Positions 8,734-19,028 of a stretch of 64,000 nucleotides of DNA are shown piece by piece. The stretch is from contig NZ_CP050153.1 of the NCBI RefSeq assembly GCF_011617465.1, positions 3,472,001-3,536,000 on the forward strand. Direction: 5' to 3'. The notes beneath the pieces were generated by a model, which was given only the letters and a program-made list of their open reading frames with translations, was not told the DNA's origin and did not search any database. A program made the position numbers and the translations under genes. The stretch is from Brevibacterium pigmentatum. Its GTDB lineage: Bacteria > Actinomycetota > Actinomycetes > Actinomycetales > Brevibacteriaceae. Within the stretch, counting starts at the first letter, position 1, and each line of letters opens with the position of its first letter.

Positions 8734-9481
8734 ATGTCCCGACGATCAAGGCTTCTTCACGCAGTGGAGCGACGTCGCGAAGGAGAAGGACGTCAAGGCC
8801 CTCTACCAGGGCGACCTCGATGTCGAGGCCGTACTCGCCGAGGAACCTGACCTCATCGTGGTCTCGAAGACCGGCCAGGACTCAGCGAACGCCATCTACG
8901 ATGAGCTCAGCGATATCGCTCCGACCGTGGTCATCGACTACGGCGACAAGGACTGGCAGAAGGTCACCACCAAGCTCGGTGATAACATCGGCCACGAGGA
9001 TGAGGCGAAGAAGGTCAACGACGAGTTCGATACACGGGCTCAGGAAGTCAGGGATTCGATCGATGCTCCCGCACAGCCGGTCACCGGGATGGTCTTCAAT
9101 GAGAAGGCCAAGGGCGGAGGATCAGGCGCCAGCGCGAATATCTGGCCGCCGGAATCCGCGCAGGCCAAGCTGCTCGAAGAGGTCGGCTTCGACCTCGCCG
9201 AGGTGCCCGAAGGCACGGCAGGTCAGGTCGAGACGGGCAAGCGCGCCGACATCGTCGAAGTCACCGGTGAGAACCTGTCGAAGGCCGTCACGGGCGAATC
9301 GGTGTTCCTGTTCAACGCAAATGAGAAGACCGCCGAGTCGTATAAGAAGAATTCCTTGGTTGAGAGCACTCCTGCGGTGAAGAACGATGCAGTCTTCGCG
9401 ATGGGCCTCGACTCCTTCCGCCTCGATTACTACTCCGCCACGAATGTCCTCGACCGCATCGAGGACGAATTCGGCAAGTGA
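8734..9481 (+). pseudogene. Iron-siderophore binding protein with deleted N-terminal part
   Basis: From about 8750 one frame reads GFFTQWSDVAKEKDVKALYQ, then LIVVSKTGQDSANAIYDELS and on to NVLDRIEDEFGK at 9481. This is the second half of an FecB/FepB-type siderophore-binding protein. The ATG at 8734, correctly placed after the iron box and a GAAAGG ribosome site, opens a different frame (MSRRSRLLHAVERR). The signal peptide, lipobox and roughly the first 100 residues are missing, so a deletion has joined the first few codons to the middle of the gene out of frame. A GTG at 8858 could start a fragment of 207 residues, but it would be cytoplasmic and incomplete. Confidence 0.8.
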
Positions 9482-9495
9482 TCACCTGAACCCGA

Positions 9496-9542
9496 AACGG
9501 ACGGCCGGCAACGACGATACCTCTCGCTGCCGGCCGTCCGTT
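9496..9542. terminator. Hairpin terminator after the broken siderophore-binding gene
   Basis: AACGGACGGCCGGCA (9496-9510) and its exact complement TGCCGGCCGTCCGTT (9528-9542) form a 15-bp perfect stem with a 17-nt loop, 14 bp after the stop codon. The right arm ends in TTCTCT rather than a long T tract. It can serve both this gene and the convergent lldD. Confidence 0.75.
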
Positions 9543-9624
9543 CTCTGCCTATGGAGCCATCTGGGCGACCCCGGCGGGGCCGCCTCGGTGATCGGATCGA
9601 CCTCCGCAGGGCCGCCTCGGCGAA

Positions 9625-10893
9625 TCAGCCCCTGGCCGGGCGGGAGCCGATGATCTCCGCGCGATCGTCACGGTTGAACTGACGCAGCTGGGTCACATGC
9701 GTCGGGTTCAGCTCGGAGACGTCGGCGACCTGGAGCAGGCGCATGGTCCGCTCGACCTGCTCGCCGAGGATCTCGATCGTCCGATCCACACCTTCCCGAC
9801 CGCCGGCCATGAGACCGAAGAGGTAGGCACGGCCGATGAGCGTGAAGTCCGCGCCGAGTGCCAGCGAGGCGACGATGTCGGCGCCGTTGCGGATTCCGGT
9901 GTCGATGATGATCTCCACGTCCTTGCCGATCTCACGAGCCACCTCGGGGAGGAGTTCGAAGGGGACGGGGGCACGGTCGAGCTGACGTCCGCCGTGGTTG
10001 GACAGGACGATCGAATCGACACCGAGGTCGGCGAGCTTTTTCGCATCCTCGAGCGTCTGCACGCCCTTGACGGAGAACTTGCCGGGCCACATTGCGCGGA
10101 TTTCGGCGAGGTCGTCGAAGTTGATGGAGGGATCCATTGCCGAGTCGAGGAGCTCGCCGACGGTGCCGCCAGTCTCGGACAGGGAGGCGAACTCGAGCTT
10201 CGGAGTGGTCAGGAAGTCCCACCACCACCAGGGACGCGGGATCGCGTTGAGGATCGTCTGCGGGGTCAGCTGCGGTGGAATGGAGAAGCCGTTGCGCGTA
10301 TCGCGCAGGCGGGCACCGGCGACGGGGGCGTCGACGGTGAAGAACAGGGTGTCGAATCCGGCGTTCTTCGCCCGCTCGACGAGACCGTAGGAGATGTCGC
10401 GCTGCTTCATCACGTAGAGCTGGAACCAGTTGCGCCCATGCGGGTTGACCTTCTTCACGTCCTCGATCGAGGTCGTCCCCAGCGTCGAGAGAGTGAACGG
10501 AATGCCTGCAGCACCGGCGGCTCCGGCGCCAGCGGTCTCGCCTTCGGTCTGCATGAGCCGAGTGAAGCCGGTGGGCGCGATGCCGAAGGGCATGGCCGAG
10601 CTGCCGCCCATGATCTGGGTCGAGGTATCGACGTTCGTGACGTCCTTGAGGATCGAGGGGTGGAACTCGATATCGCGGAAGGACTGGACCGAGCGCTCCA
10701 TCGAGATCTCGCCCTCGGCGGCCCCATCCGTGTAGTCGAACGCCGCGGCCGGGGTCCGGCGCTTCGCGATCTTGCGCAGGTCCTCGATTGTCAGCGCATT
10801 CTCCAAGCGGCGCTTCTTCGGGTCGAGTTCGAACTTCTTGAACTTCATCAGCTCGAAGATCTCGGCCGGCTGAGGAATCTGCCTCTTGACCAT
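9625..10893 (-). CDS. lldD: L-lactate dehydrogenase (FMN-dependent)
   Basis: This 422-residue protein belongs to the FMN-dependent alpha-hydroxy-acid oxidase family. It shows [16 protein letters not shown] near the N-terminus, [18 protein letters not shown] for flavin binding, [11 protein letters not shown], and the active-site loop [16 protein letters not shown] with the catalytic His, followed by [22 protein letters not shown]. It oxidises L-lactate to pyruvate and passes electrons to the respiratory chain. It lies 90 bp after the lactate permease gene on the same strand, which supports lactate as substrate over other hydroxy acids. An AAAGGAG ribosome site precedes the ATG. Confidence 0.93.
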   Translation of the reverse strand: MVKRQIPQPAEIFELMKFKKFELDPKKRRLENALTIEDLRKIAKRRTPAAAFDYTDGAAEGEISMERSVQSFRDIEFHPSILKDVTNVDTSTQIMGGSSAMPFGIAPTGFTRLMQTEGETAGAGAAGAAGIPFTLSTLGTTSIEDVKKVNPHGRNWFQLYVMKQRDISYGLVERAKNAGFDTLFFTVDAPVAGARLRDTRNGFSIPPQLTPQTILNAIPRPWWWWDFLTTPKLEFASLSETGGTVGELLDSAMDPSINFDDLAEIRAMWPGKFSVKGVQTLEDAKKLADLGVDSIVLSNHGGRQLDRAPVPFELLPEVAREIGKDVEIIIDTGIRNGADIVASLALGADFTLIGRAYLFGLMAGGREGVDRTIEILGEQVERTMRLLQVADVSELNPTHVTQLRQFNRDDRAEIIGSRPARG

Positions 10894-10983
10894 GTAAATC
10901 GCTCCTTTGGTTAGGCGGGGTTGATGAGCAGTGGGTGGTGGTTGGTGCGGGTGGTGCGGGTGGTGTGACTGCGCGGCGCGGCC

Positions 10984-12672
10984 TCAGGAGCCGGGGACCA
11001 TCCAGGACAGCACCGTCGACTGGAGTCCGACGAGCAGACACATGACGACGAGCATGCCCAGGGACCAGCCGATGACGCGGCGGAGGATCGAGGCCTCCCT
11101 GCCGAGCAGGCCGACGGCGGTGGCCGCAATGGTGAGGTTCTGCGGGCTGACCATCTTGCCGAGGACGCCGCCGGAGCTATTGGCACCGACGAGCAGCAGC
11201 GGGTTGAGCCCCGCCTCGTGTGCGGCGGTCTGCTGCAGGGTCGCGAACAGTGCGTTCGCCGAGGTGTCCGAACCGGTCACGGCAGTGCCCAGCCAGCCGA
11301 GGATCGGTGAGAGGAAGGCGAAGAAGGCTCCGGTGCCGGCGATCCAGGTGCCGATAGTGATCGTCTGGCCCGAGAGGTTCATGACATAGGCCAGCGCGAG
11401 AACGGAGCCGACGGTGAGGATCGAGAACTTCATCTTCACGACGTTGACGATGAACACATCGACCGCGTCCTTCGCCGACATCTTGTACACGATCGCCACG
11501 ATGACGCCGGAGATGAGCAGCAGAGTGCCCGGTGAGGACAGCCATTGGAAGTTGTAGACCGTGCTTGTCGAGACTTCGCCGGCGGCGTTGAGGATGGTCC
11601 CGTGCAGTCCGGGCCACGGGATCTTCACATCGGTCGATGCCAGCCAGTCGTTCAGCGCCGGCACGAGTTTGGCCACGGAGAAGATGACGATCACGAGCAG
11701 GTACGGGAAGAGCGCGAGGAAGACTCGAGACCCGGTCAGCGGCGCGGTCTCCTTCTTCACATCGGTGGCCACGGCGGCGGAGGCACCGCCGGCATCAGGA
11801 GCATCGGCACCTTCATGTTCGCGCTCATCGGCCATGCGGTCGAGTGCGTCCTGGCCGCCCTTCGGCTTCCAGAAGCGCAGCATGATGACAACCGCGGCGA
11901 GGCCGACGAGGGAGGCGATGATGTCGGTGAGTTCGACGGAGAGGAACGTGGCGGAGACCCACTGGGCGAGGCCGAAGGCGATGCCCACGACGAGGGCCAA
12001 CGGCCAGATCTGCTTCAGCCCGCGTCGCCCGTCGACGAGCAGAACGAGGAAGAGCGGCACGACCGCGGCGAGGAACGGGGTCTGGTGACCGACCATGGCG
12101 CCGATGTCCTGGTAGTCGATTCCCGTCAGAGTGCCGGCGGTGATGATCGGGATGGCGATGGCGCCGAAGGCCACGGGGGCGGTGTTGGCAACGAGGACGA
12201 CGACGGCGGCACGCATGGCGGTGAAGCCGACGGCGACGAGCATGACACCGGTGATCGCCACCGGGGCGCCGAATCCGGCGAGCGCTTCGAGGAGGCCGCC
12301 GAAGCAGAAGGCGACGATGATGGCCTGGATGCGGGGGTCATCGGAGATGACGTTGATGACCAACCGCAGGTCCTCGAAGTGTCCCGAGCGCACGGTGAGT
12401 TCGTAGAGCCAGATCGCGGTGATGACGATCCACATGATCGGAAACAGTCCGAAGGCGAACCCCTGTGTCGCTGAGAGCGCGGCGAGTCCGACCGGCATTC
12501 CGTAGGCGGCGATCGCGACGATGAGAGCGACGCCGACGGCGGTCAGTCCGGCCCAGTGGGCCTTCCATTTGAGCGCGCCGAGGGTAACGAAGATCGTCAG
12601 CAGCGGCAGTATCGCCAGCAGGGACGACCACAGCAGGCTGTCGGCCACCGGTGCGATTTCAGGTGTGTACAT
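10984..12672 (-). CDS. lctP: L-lactate permease (LctP family)
   Basis: The 562-residue polytopic membrane protein has 12 or more hydrophobic segments and LctP-family sequences such as VIVAFCFGGLLEALAGFGAPVAI and VGANSSGGVLGKMVSPQNLTIA. It imports L-lactate, probably with protons. The ATG at 12672 is preferred over the upstream in-frame codons because a GGAGAA site lies just before it and the sequence then begins YTPEIAPVADS, as in homologues. A hydrophilic acidic loop lies around residues 285-320. It forms an operon with lldD and faces away from a FadR-type regulator. Confidence 0.93.
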   Translation of the reverse strand: MYTPEIAPVADSLLWSSLLAILPLLTIFVTLGALKWKAHWAGLTAVGVALIVAIAAYGMPVGLAALSATQGFAFGLFPIMWIVITAIWLYELTVRSGHFEDLRLVINVISDDPRIQAIIVAFCFGGLLEALAGFGAPVAITGVMLVAVGFTAMRAAVVVLVANTAPVAFGAIAIPIITAGTLTGIDYQDIGAMVGHQTPFLAAVVPLFLVLLVDGRRGLKQIWPLALVVGIAFGLAQWVSATFLSVELTDIIASLVGLAAVVIMLRFWKPKGGQDALDRMADEREHEGADAPDAGGASAAVATDVKKETAPLTGSRVFLALFPYLLVIVIFSVAKLVPALNDWLASTDVKIPWPGLHGTILNAAGEVSTSTVYNFQWLSSPGTLLLISGVIVAIVYKMSAKDAVDVFIVNVVKMKFSILTVGSVLALAYVMNLSGQTITIGTWIAGTGAFFAFLSPILGWLGTAVTGSDTSANALFATLQQTAAHEAGLNPLLLVGANSSGGVLGKMVSPQNLTIAATAVGLLGREASILRRVIGWSLGMLVVMCLLVGLQSTVLSWMVPGS

Positions 12673-12770
12673 GGTTTCTCCAAATCGGCCGGGCCTGCCC
12701 ACATCGGGTCCGTTCCCCTGTGAACGCGCTCCGAACTCGAATGATCAAAATGTTCAGTATGGCCTTTGTG

Positions 12771-12781
12771 AGGTCAGACCA
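12771..12781. promoter_or_regulatory. Probable LldR/FadR-type operator
   Basis: A-GGTC-A-GACC-A is an 11-bp near-palindrome that fits the FadR-subfamily pattern xGGT-N3-ACCx. It lies in the 236-bp divergent region between lctP and the FadR-type regulator, about 100 bp from the lctP start. No second site was found. Lactate control is inferred from gene context. Confidence 0.5.
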
Positions 12782-12908
12782 TTAATCTGAGCATAGGTCG
12801 AGGGTGTGATCTGCGTCAAATGTTTTCCGGCGGCGGTTCCGGTCACATCCCCACGGGCAGGACGATGAGCAATGAGAGGCATGACATGATGGCGCGGTGG
12901 AGACGACC

Positions 12909-13694
12909 ATGAATGATGATACGAACGAGGTCCGCCCGGATCAGGCAGGCGGCGCCGAGGCGACTGCTGGCCCCGAATGGAAACCCGTGAACCGTGCGAG
13001 CACCTATGAGCTCGTCATCGATGCCGTCGAAGAGCAGATCATGGCCGGTTCGCTGGGGGTCGGAGATCCCCTCCCGGCCGAACGCGACCTGGCGACGAAG
13101 CTCGGCGTCAGTCGCGCCAGTGTGCGCGAGGCGCTGCGCGTGCTCGACAGCCTCGGCGTCGTCCGGTCTTCGGGCGGGTCCGGCCGCGGTGCCGGCACGT
13201 TCATCGCTGCAATGCCCTCGGCAGCGCTCACACGTTTCCTCCGCCTTCACGTCGCGCTCACGAACTTCAGCATCGATGACGTGACGGAGACGCGCATCCA
13301 GCTCGAACGCTCCAGTGCGATGCTCGCGGCGACTCGTGCCGATAAGGATGCGCTGGCCGAGGTCAACGCGCAGCTGGCGATGATGGACACTCCCGGGATC
13401 AGCCTGGAGACCTTCAACGACGCGGACACCGCCTTCCACGTCGCCATCGCTGAGGCGGCGGGCAATCAGCTGTTCTCCGACCTCACCGGGGCCATCCGCA
13501 CCTCTCTGCGGAAATCGATCTTCTCCTCATTCAGCCGGGTCGACGACCAGCAGGCGCTGATGGCGAAGCTGCAGTCCCAACACCACGGGATCATGGACGC
13601 CATCAGCGCCGGTCGCGCCGAGGAAGCCGCAGCCCTGACCGAGGAGCACATCCGCTTCGCCGCCTCACGCCTACCCGGCCTCTCAGACACCTGA
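12909..13694 (+). CDS. FadR-subfamily GntR regulator, probable lactate regulator
   Basis: The N-terminal winged helix is clear (YELVIDAVEEQIMAGSL, then LPAERDLATKLGVSRASVRE, then ALRVLDSLGVV), followed by an FCD all-helical ligand domain with metal-site residues (ADTAFHVAIAEAAGN, and QHHGIMDAISAG with EEHIRF). This is the architecture of LldR, PdhR and FadR. It is divergent from lctP-lldD, so control by lactate is likely, as with LldR in other actinobacteria. The ATG at 12909 is used; a GTG at 12897 would add four residues. It is followed by a long palindrome that separates it from the convergent RND gene. Confidence 0.87.
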   Translation: MNDDTNEVRPDQAGGAEATAGPEWKPVNRASTYELVIDAVEEQIMAGSLGVGDPLPAERDLATKLGVSRASVREALRVLDSLGVVRSSGGSGRGAGTFIAAMPSAALTRFLRLHVALTNFSIDDVTETRIQLERSSAMLAATRADKDALAEVNAQLAMMDTPGISLETFNDADTAFHVAIAEAAGNQLFSDLTGAIRTSLRKSIFSSFSRVDDQQALMAKLQSQHHGIMDAISAGRAEEAAALTEEHIRFAASRLPGLSDT

Positions 13695-13707
13695 CCCTCC
13701 CCAATTA

Positions 13708-13763
13708 CTACCTGACGGCGGCCCAGCAACCTCGCGCGAGGTTGCTGGGCCGCCGTCAGGTAG
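13708..13763. repeat. 56-bp perfect palindrome, copy 1 (bidirectional terminator candidate)
   Basis: CTACCTGACGGCGGCCCAGC with the next 8 bases is followed at once by its exact complement, giving 28-bp arms without a loop centred at 13735/13736. It lies between the convergent FadR-type regulator and the RND gene. Near-identical copy 2 lies at 17712-17771, on the other side of the RND gene. One position differs in each arm and the change is compensated, G-C here against C-G there. No T tract is present. Confidence 0.8.
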
Positions 13764-13773
13764 CAAGGGGTGG

Positions 13774-16700
13774 TCAGTGGCCGTCGGAACGTTGGGCCAC
13801 CTCGGCGGTTTCCGCTTCGATCCGCGCTTGATTCTCCGCCCGCTTCTTGGCGCGCTTCTCTTCCTTGTGCTCCGCTCGGACCTCTTTGCGTCGTTCGACG
13901 AGGAGGTAGAGGGCGGGAACGAGGATCAATGTGAGCACCGTCGACGAGGTGAGCCCGCCGATGACGACGATCGCCAGTGGCTGCGAGATGAACACTCCCC
14001 CACCGGTCAGCCCCAGCGACATCGGCACGAGGGCGAAGATCGTCGCGGCCGCGGTCATGAGGATCGGGCGCAGGCGCAGTCGGGTGCCGTGGACGATCGC
14101 GTCCATGAGCTCGAGTCCATCCTCACGCAGCTTGTTGATGAGGTCGATGAGCACGATCGCGTTCGTCACGACGATGCCGATGAGCATGAGCAGACCGATG
14201 AGCGAGGGAATGCCCAATGGTGTGCCGGTCGCCAGCAGGAGCAGCACGGCTCCGGTCGCGGCGAACGGAATCGACACCAGCAGGATGAGCGGCTGGACGA
14301 AGCTGCGGAAGGTCGCGATCATGACGAGGAACACGAGCACGATCGCCACTGCCATCGCCATTCCGAGCTGACCGAATGACTCCGCCTGCTCCTGGCTGGC
14401 GCCGCCGACGTCGAAGCTGACTCCGTCGGGCAGATCCATGGTCTCGGTCAGGTCGGTGGCCGCAGCGGTGACCGTTTCGAGCTGGCCGCTGGACGGGGTC
14501 GCGAACACGGTGACCTTCCGTTCCCCGTCGGCGCGGTCGATCGTCGCCGGGGTCTCGGTCTTCTTCACCTCCGCGATCTCGTCGACGGTGATCGGCTCAC
14601 CCTTGATGTCGGGAATGGCGGCCTGCTCATCGGCAAGAGCCTGTTCCTCCTCCTGGGTCTGCTCCTGTTCACGCTGACCGTCGATGAGGTCGTCGATGGC
14701 GTCGTTGGCTTCCTTCAGTCCCTTCTCGGCTTGCTCGACACCTTCGCGAGCCTGCTCCACTTGGTCGGCCGCCATATCGCCGGGGCTCGGTGCTGGCGGC
14801 GGATTCTCGGCATCGCGCAGGGCCTTGCGGGCCTCTTCGAGCTGGTCGGCGGCATCGTCACGGGCCTCGCGAGCGGATTCGAGCTGCTCGGCCGATTCGT
14901 CTGCGGCCTTGCGCTTGGCCTCCTCGGCGCGGGCGTCGGTCTTCTCCTCGACCCGGTCGGTCGCATCCTCCTGTGCGTTCTGCGTCTGCACCTCGGTGAC
15001 GGGCAGTTCGAGAGCACGGATCTCGTCCGGGGTCGCATCCGGATGAGTCGGGGCGAGGGTGATGTCGCGCTCCTGGCCGTTGAGGGTGATGGTGCCGGCC
15101 TCGACGCCGTGGAGTGCGGCGGCGATGGCCTGCCCGACCTCGGCCTGGCTGAATCCAAAGTCGGCGGCTTTCTCCCGATCGACATCGACTTCGATGACCG
15201 GCTGGTCGGCGGCGAGGTCGTTGCGGGCGGACTGGACACCGTCGGTGTCCGCCATCTTCTTCGTCACCTCGTCGGCAGCTTTTCGCAGCGCACCGAGGTC
15301 GGTGCCCGAGAGGGTGACCTCGACGTCCTCGCTGACGGAGCCGCCGGCGTCCTGGACGTCGATCTCGCCCGCGCCCTTCCCGAGGTCGTCGAGTTGGGTG
15401 CGGATGCGGTTCGTCGCGACCTCGGCCTCGGAATCTTCGGCCAGGGTGACGTTGAACTGGTTCTCCGCTCCGGATTCCGGTCCGTTGACCGTCGTCGAGT
15501 AAGTGTCGACGTCCGGATCATCGCCGAGCACGGCTTCCACGCGCTTCGCGGCCTTGTCACCGGCTTCGAGAGAGGCGCCCGCCGGCAGGGTCTGGGTGAT
15601 GTAGAGCGAGTTGGCTCCGGCGGAACCGAGCAGGTCGGTCTTGAGGAAGGTCGCGCCCATCATCGTGACGATGAAGATGACGACGGAGAAGGCGATGGTC
15701 CGCCAGGGGTGGTGCAGGGCGGAGAGAATCGCGGGCAGGCTGCGCTGCTGGAGACGGTCGACCCGCCCGGAGGCCTCTCCGTCGCCCGGTGCCGGTGAGA
15801 CGACGGGTTCGACGGTCGCGTCCGGCAGCAGGTCCTTGCCCTTGGCGCCGCGTTTGGCGTTCTTCTTCTCGATCGTCTTCTGTCGGCGTTCGGCGCGCGC
15901 CACGGACCGCCGGTGCTGTTTGGCGGCCCAGAGTTCGAAGCTGCGGTCGGTTGCTGCCTGCCGTTTGGGTGAGAGTGGTTTGGGGCTGCGGCGCAGCACC
16001 CAGTAGCTGAAGACCGGGACGATCGTCAGCGCGACGACGAGGGAGGCGAGCAGTGCGAGCGAGACGGTGACGGAGAAGGGGCGGAAGAGCTGCCCGGCGA
16101 TGCCGTCGACGAAGGCGATGGGCAGGAACACGGCGACAGTGGTCAGGGTCGAGGCGGTGATGGCACCGGCAACCTGTTTGACGCTTGCCACGATGTCCTC
16201 GACGCTCAGGTCGGTCGTGCCCTGGCGCCTCCTGATGTTCTCGATGACGACGATGGAGTCGTCGACGACGCGGCCGACGGCGATCGTCAGGGCACCCAAG
16301 GTGAGGATGTTGAGGGTGTAGTCGCCGATCTGGAGTCCGATCATCGCGATGAGCAGCGACATCGGGATCGAGATCGCGGCGACGATTGTCGAGCGGAAGG
16401 AGCCGAGGAAGGTGAGGATGACGAAGATCGCGAAGATCAGGCCGAGTCCGCCTTCGACGGAGAGGTCGTGGATGGACTTCTCGATCTCCGGGGCCTGGTC
16501 GAAGATCGTCGAGAATTCAGTGTCGTCTCCGAGTTTCGGGGCCACCCGGTCAAGGGTGTCTGCGACTTTGTGGGAGACGTCGACGACGTTGGCGTCCTGG
16601 TCCTTGGTCACCGATACGGTCACGGAGTCCTTGCCGTCGGCGCGGGACAGGGAGGTCTTCTCGATCGAGTCGAGGTCGACGTCGGCGACGTCACCGAGCA

Positions 16701-17452
16701 GCACCGTGCCGTCGGCGGTGCGCAGAGGGGTCTTCTCGATCTGGTCGACGGCGTCGACCTCGGTGCCGACCTCGACGGCCATCGAGATCTCTCCCTGGGC
16801 GCTGCGGCCGGCCGGGACGACCGCACCGGCGGCCTCGAGCTCTTCGGGGACGGAGGATTCTACGACGTTCTTCTCCGCGACGTCCTCGGGACGGAACGTG
16901 ATGGTGACCCGCTGTTCGTCCTGGCCGGTGACCTCGACGTTCGAGACTCCGTCGAGGGCGCGGAGTTCGGGCACGAGGTCGGACTCGAGGCGGTCGCCGA
17001 GGGTGGTCGGATCCCCGCCGGAGACGGCGAACATCGACACCGGAACGTCATCCATCTGATAGGACAGGACCTCGACCTCGGCGTCATCGGGGCAGGTTCG
17101 CCTTCGCCCCGTCCACGGCGGAGCGGATCGAGTCGGTCATCTTCTCGGAGTCCTTGCCGAAGGGCCAGGTGACCTCGGCGGTCATCATTCCCGACGAGGT
17201 GGAGGTGGTCACCGATTCGAGTTCGCCGACACCGTCGAGCGCGGTCTCGAGAGGTTTGGTGACGGTCTCCTCGATCACCTCCGGGGAGGCTCCGGGGACG
17301 GTGGCCTGCACCGAGGTGCCGGGCAGGTCGACCGAGGGCATCGTCTCCTGGTTGAGTGAGGTGGTCGCGACAATGCCGAAGACGGCGATCACGAGGGTGA
17401 GCAATCCGACGATGAGGCGGTTCTTCAGACTCATCCGGGTGATCAGGTGCAC
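13774..17452 (-). pseudogene. Efflux RND transporter permease, split by one frameshift
   Basis: The first 122 residues (from the ATG at 17452, HLITRMSLKNRLIVGLLTLV) run to ANLPR and a stop at 17084. The remaining 1093 codons are open in another frame. Removing one C from the CCCC run at about 17086-17090 joins them as ANLPDDAEVEVLSYQMDDVP, exactly as expected for an AcrB-family protein. The joined product of ~1226 residues has the first helix, periplasmic porter domains, helices 2-6 (GGLGLIFAIFVILTFLGSF; VVDDSIVVIENIRRRQG) and a second half with helices 7-12. A charged, Ala/Glu-rich coiled-coil insert of ~130 residues lies in the second extracytoplasmic loop (about 14613-15000). The substrate is unknown. 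A sequencing error could also explain the frameshift. Confidence 0.85.
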
Positions 17453-17711
17453 GGGGTTCCTCCGGGCTCGGGGGCGTGAGCAGGGCGCTCCAGTCAGTCT
17501 TCCAAGCGCAGCGCCTCAGCGGATCGCCCGAAAGTAGTCAACGGTGTCCCCCAAAAGGATGATTCTCACTGCTGTTCCCGGCAGGTCGATCATGCCCGTT
17601 CGGCGGATCACGTTTCGACCCTAGAAGCGGTCACAGGTCCCCGGCGCGGGTGTTGACCTCCAGACCACCCTTAGGAAACACGGAGGGAAACCGGAGGATT
17701 ACCACTCCCCG

Positions 17712-17771
17712 TACTACCTCACGGCGGCCCAGCAACCTCGCGCGAGGTTGCTGGGCCGCCGTGAGGTAGTA
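17712..17771. repeat. 60-bp perfect palindrome, copy 2 (terminator candidate)
   Basis: Arms of 30 bp pair without a loop around 17741/17742. The core is the same as at 13708-13763 except for one compensated base pair (CTACCTCACGG with CCGTGAGGTAG). It follows the G3E GTPase gene by one base and precedes the RND gene on the same strand, so it probably terminates transcription of the GTPase gene. The rest of the gap, 17453-17711, shows only a weak promoter-like AT-richer part and nothing else. Confidence 0.8.
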
Positions 17772-17772
17772 A

Positions 17773-18936
17773 CTACGCGTGGAGGCGGACGTGGTTGAGG
17801 AGGCGTTCGGAGCGGTTGCTCCCCTGTGCATTGGCTGTGGCACCGCTGTTGAGGGCGGCGGTGAGCGTGGCTTCGGCTGCCTCAGTGTCGAAGTCCTCGC
17901 CGATGACGACGAGGACGCTGTCCGCATCCGGCCCCTCACCGTCTCCCACGTTCGAGGATGGAGCCTTCGGTGCGGGTCGGGTCGCCTCGGCGACGTAGAC
18001 ATTCGGGCCGACCGCCTGCACGACGAAGTCGCGCTGACCGGACCCCACGGCCACGCGCACGGTGCCCTTCACCCGGTACACCCCGGACGGGAGATCCTCG
18101 ACGAAGTCCATCACCGCGTCCGGATCAGCGAGTCCTGTACCGGTGACGGTCACCGACTGGGCGTGGCGGTGGTGTGCGGATCCATCCTCAACCCCGTCGT
18201 CACCGAGCTCTCCGGCGGCCTCGGCGTAGGCCTGACGCAGCAGTTCTCGGATCGGCAGTTCGGGTTGGATGGGGTCCTCGCCTACGTCGAAGCCGCCTCG
18301 GCGGGGGTCTCGCTCTCCTTCGCCCGGGTCGAAGATGAGGGTGGGGTCGAGGCGGGCGTGGTGGGTGCCGATGACGAGGACGCGTGGATTGCGTTCATGA
18401 ACGCGGGCGCGGACGGCGTCGACCGTGGCGTCACGGTCCGCGACAGGCACCTGATCGAGCTTGTTGACCAGCACCAACGTCGTCGCAGCGAAGCGCAGAG
18501 GCGGCAGAGAAGAGGTGTCGACGGTATCGAAGTACATGGTTGCGTCGACGACGTCGATGACCCCGCCGAGGTGGAACCGGTGGTGGCCCATGCGGGTGAT
18601 CATGCGCGCCAGGGTCAGGGGCTCGGCGAATCCGCTGGCTTCGACGATGATCGCATCGAGGCGCAGACCAGGGTTCGTCATCGCCACGAGGGCGTCCTCG
18701 AGTTCGGAGTCATCGGTCAGGCAGCACACGCATCCGCCCGAGATCGACAGCGGTTCGTCGACTTGGCCGACGACGAGTCCGGCGTCGATGTTGAGGTCGC
18801 CGAAGTCGTTGACGATCACCCCGATGCGGGCGTCGGGGTGGCGCAGGAGGTGATTGAGGAGGCTCGTTTTTCCGGCGCCGAGGTAGCCGGTGAGCAGGAT
18901 GACCGGGATCGCAGGTCTGCGTTTGGGTCCGCTCAT
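17773..18936 (-). CDS. G3E GTPase, putative zinc metallochaperone (COG0523/ZigA-YciC type)
   Basis: The 387-residue protein carries the Walker A motif GYLGAGKTS (residues 17-25), the metal-binding GCVCC (68-72) in LSISGGCVCCLTDD, the Walker B region and the NKLD guanine motif, followed by a CobW C-terminal domain. A short His-rich stretch (AHHRHAQ, about residue 255) may bind metal. COG0523 proteins use GTP to deliver zinc to client enzymes when zinc is scarce. A strong Zur box lies between this gene and zur, which reads away from it, so a zinc role is better supported than cobalt or nitrile hydratase maturation. A GAGGAGG site precedes the ATG. Confidence 0.9.
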   Translation of the reverse strand: MSGPKRRPAIPVILLTGYLGAGKTSLLNHLLRHPDARIGVIVNDFGDLNIDAGLVVGQVDEPLSISGGCVCCLTDDSELEDALVAMTNPGLRLDAIIVEASGFAEPLTLARMITRMGHHRFHLGGVIDVVDATMYFDTVDTSSLPPLRFAATTLVLVNKLDQVPVADRDATVDAVRARVHERNPRVLVIGTHHARLDPTLIFDPGEGERDPRRGGFDVGEDPIQPELPIRELLRQAYAEAAGELGDDGVEDGSAHHRHAQSVTVTGTGLADPDAVMDFVEDLPSGVYRVKGTVRVAVGSGQRDFVVQAVGPNVYVAEATRPAPKAPSSNVGDGEGPDADSVLVVIGEDFDTEAAEATLTAALNSGATANAQGSNRSERLLNHVRLHA

Positions 18937-19028
18937 GGTGCCTCCTCGGTGTTCGTGCCAGGCGGTTCGACGGCGCGGACCCTGCTATCAGCACGGGGCC
19001 CAGTGCAGCTGTGGGACGAACCGCCCGT

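Noticed and set aside
13708-17771. Composite transposon with the two palindromes as ends
   Set aside because: No transposase or target duplication is seen; the palindromes are self-complementary and sit where terminators are expected.
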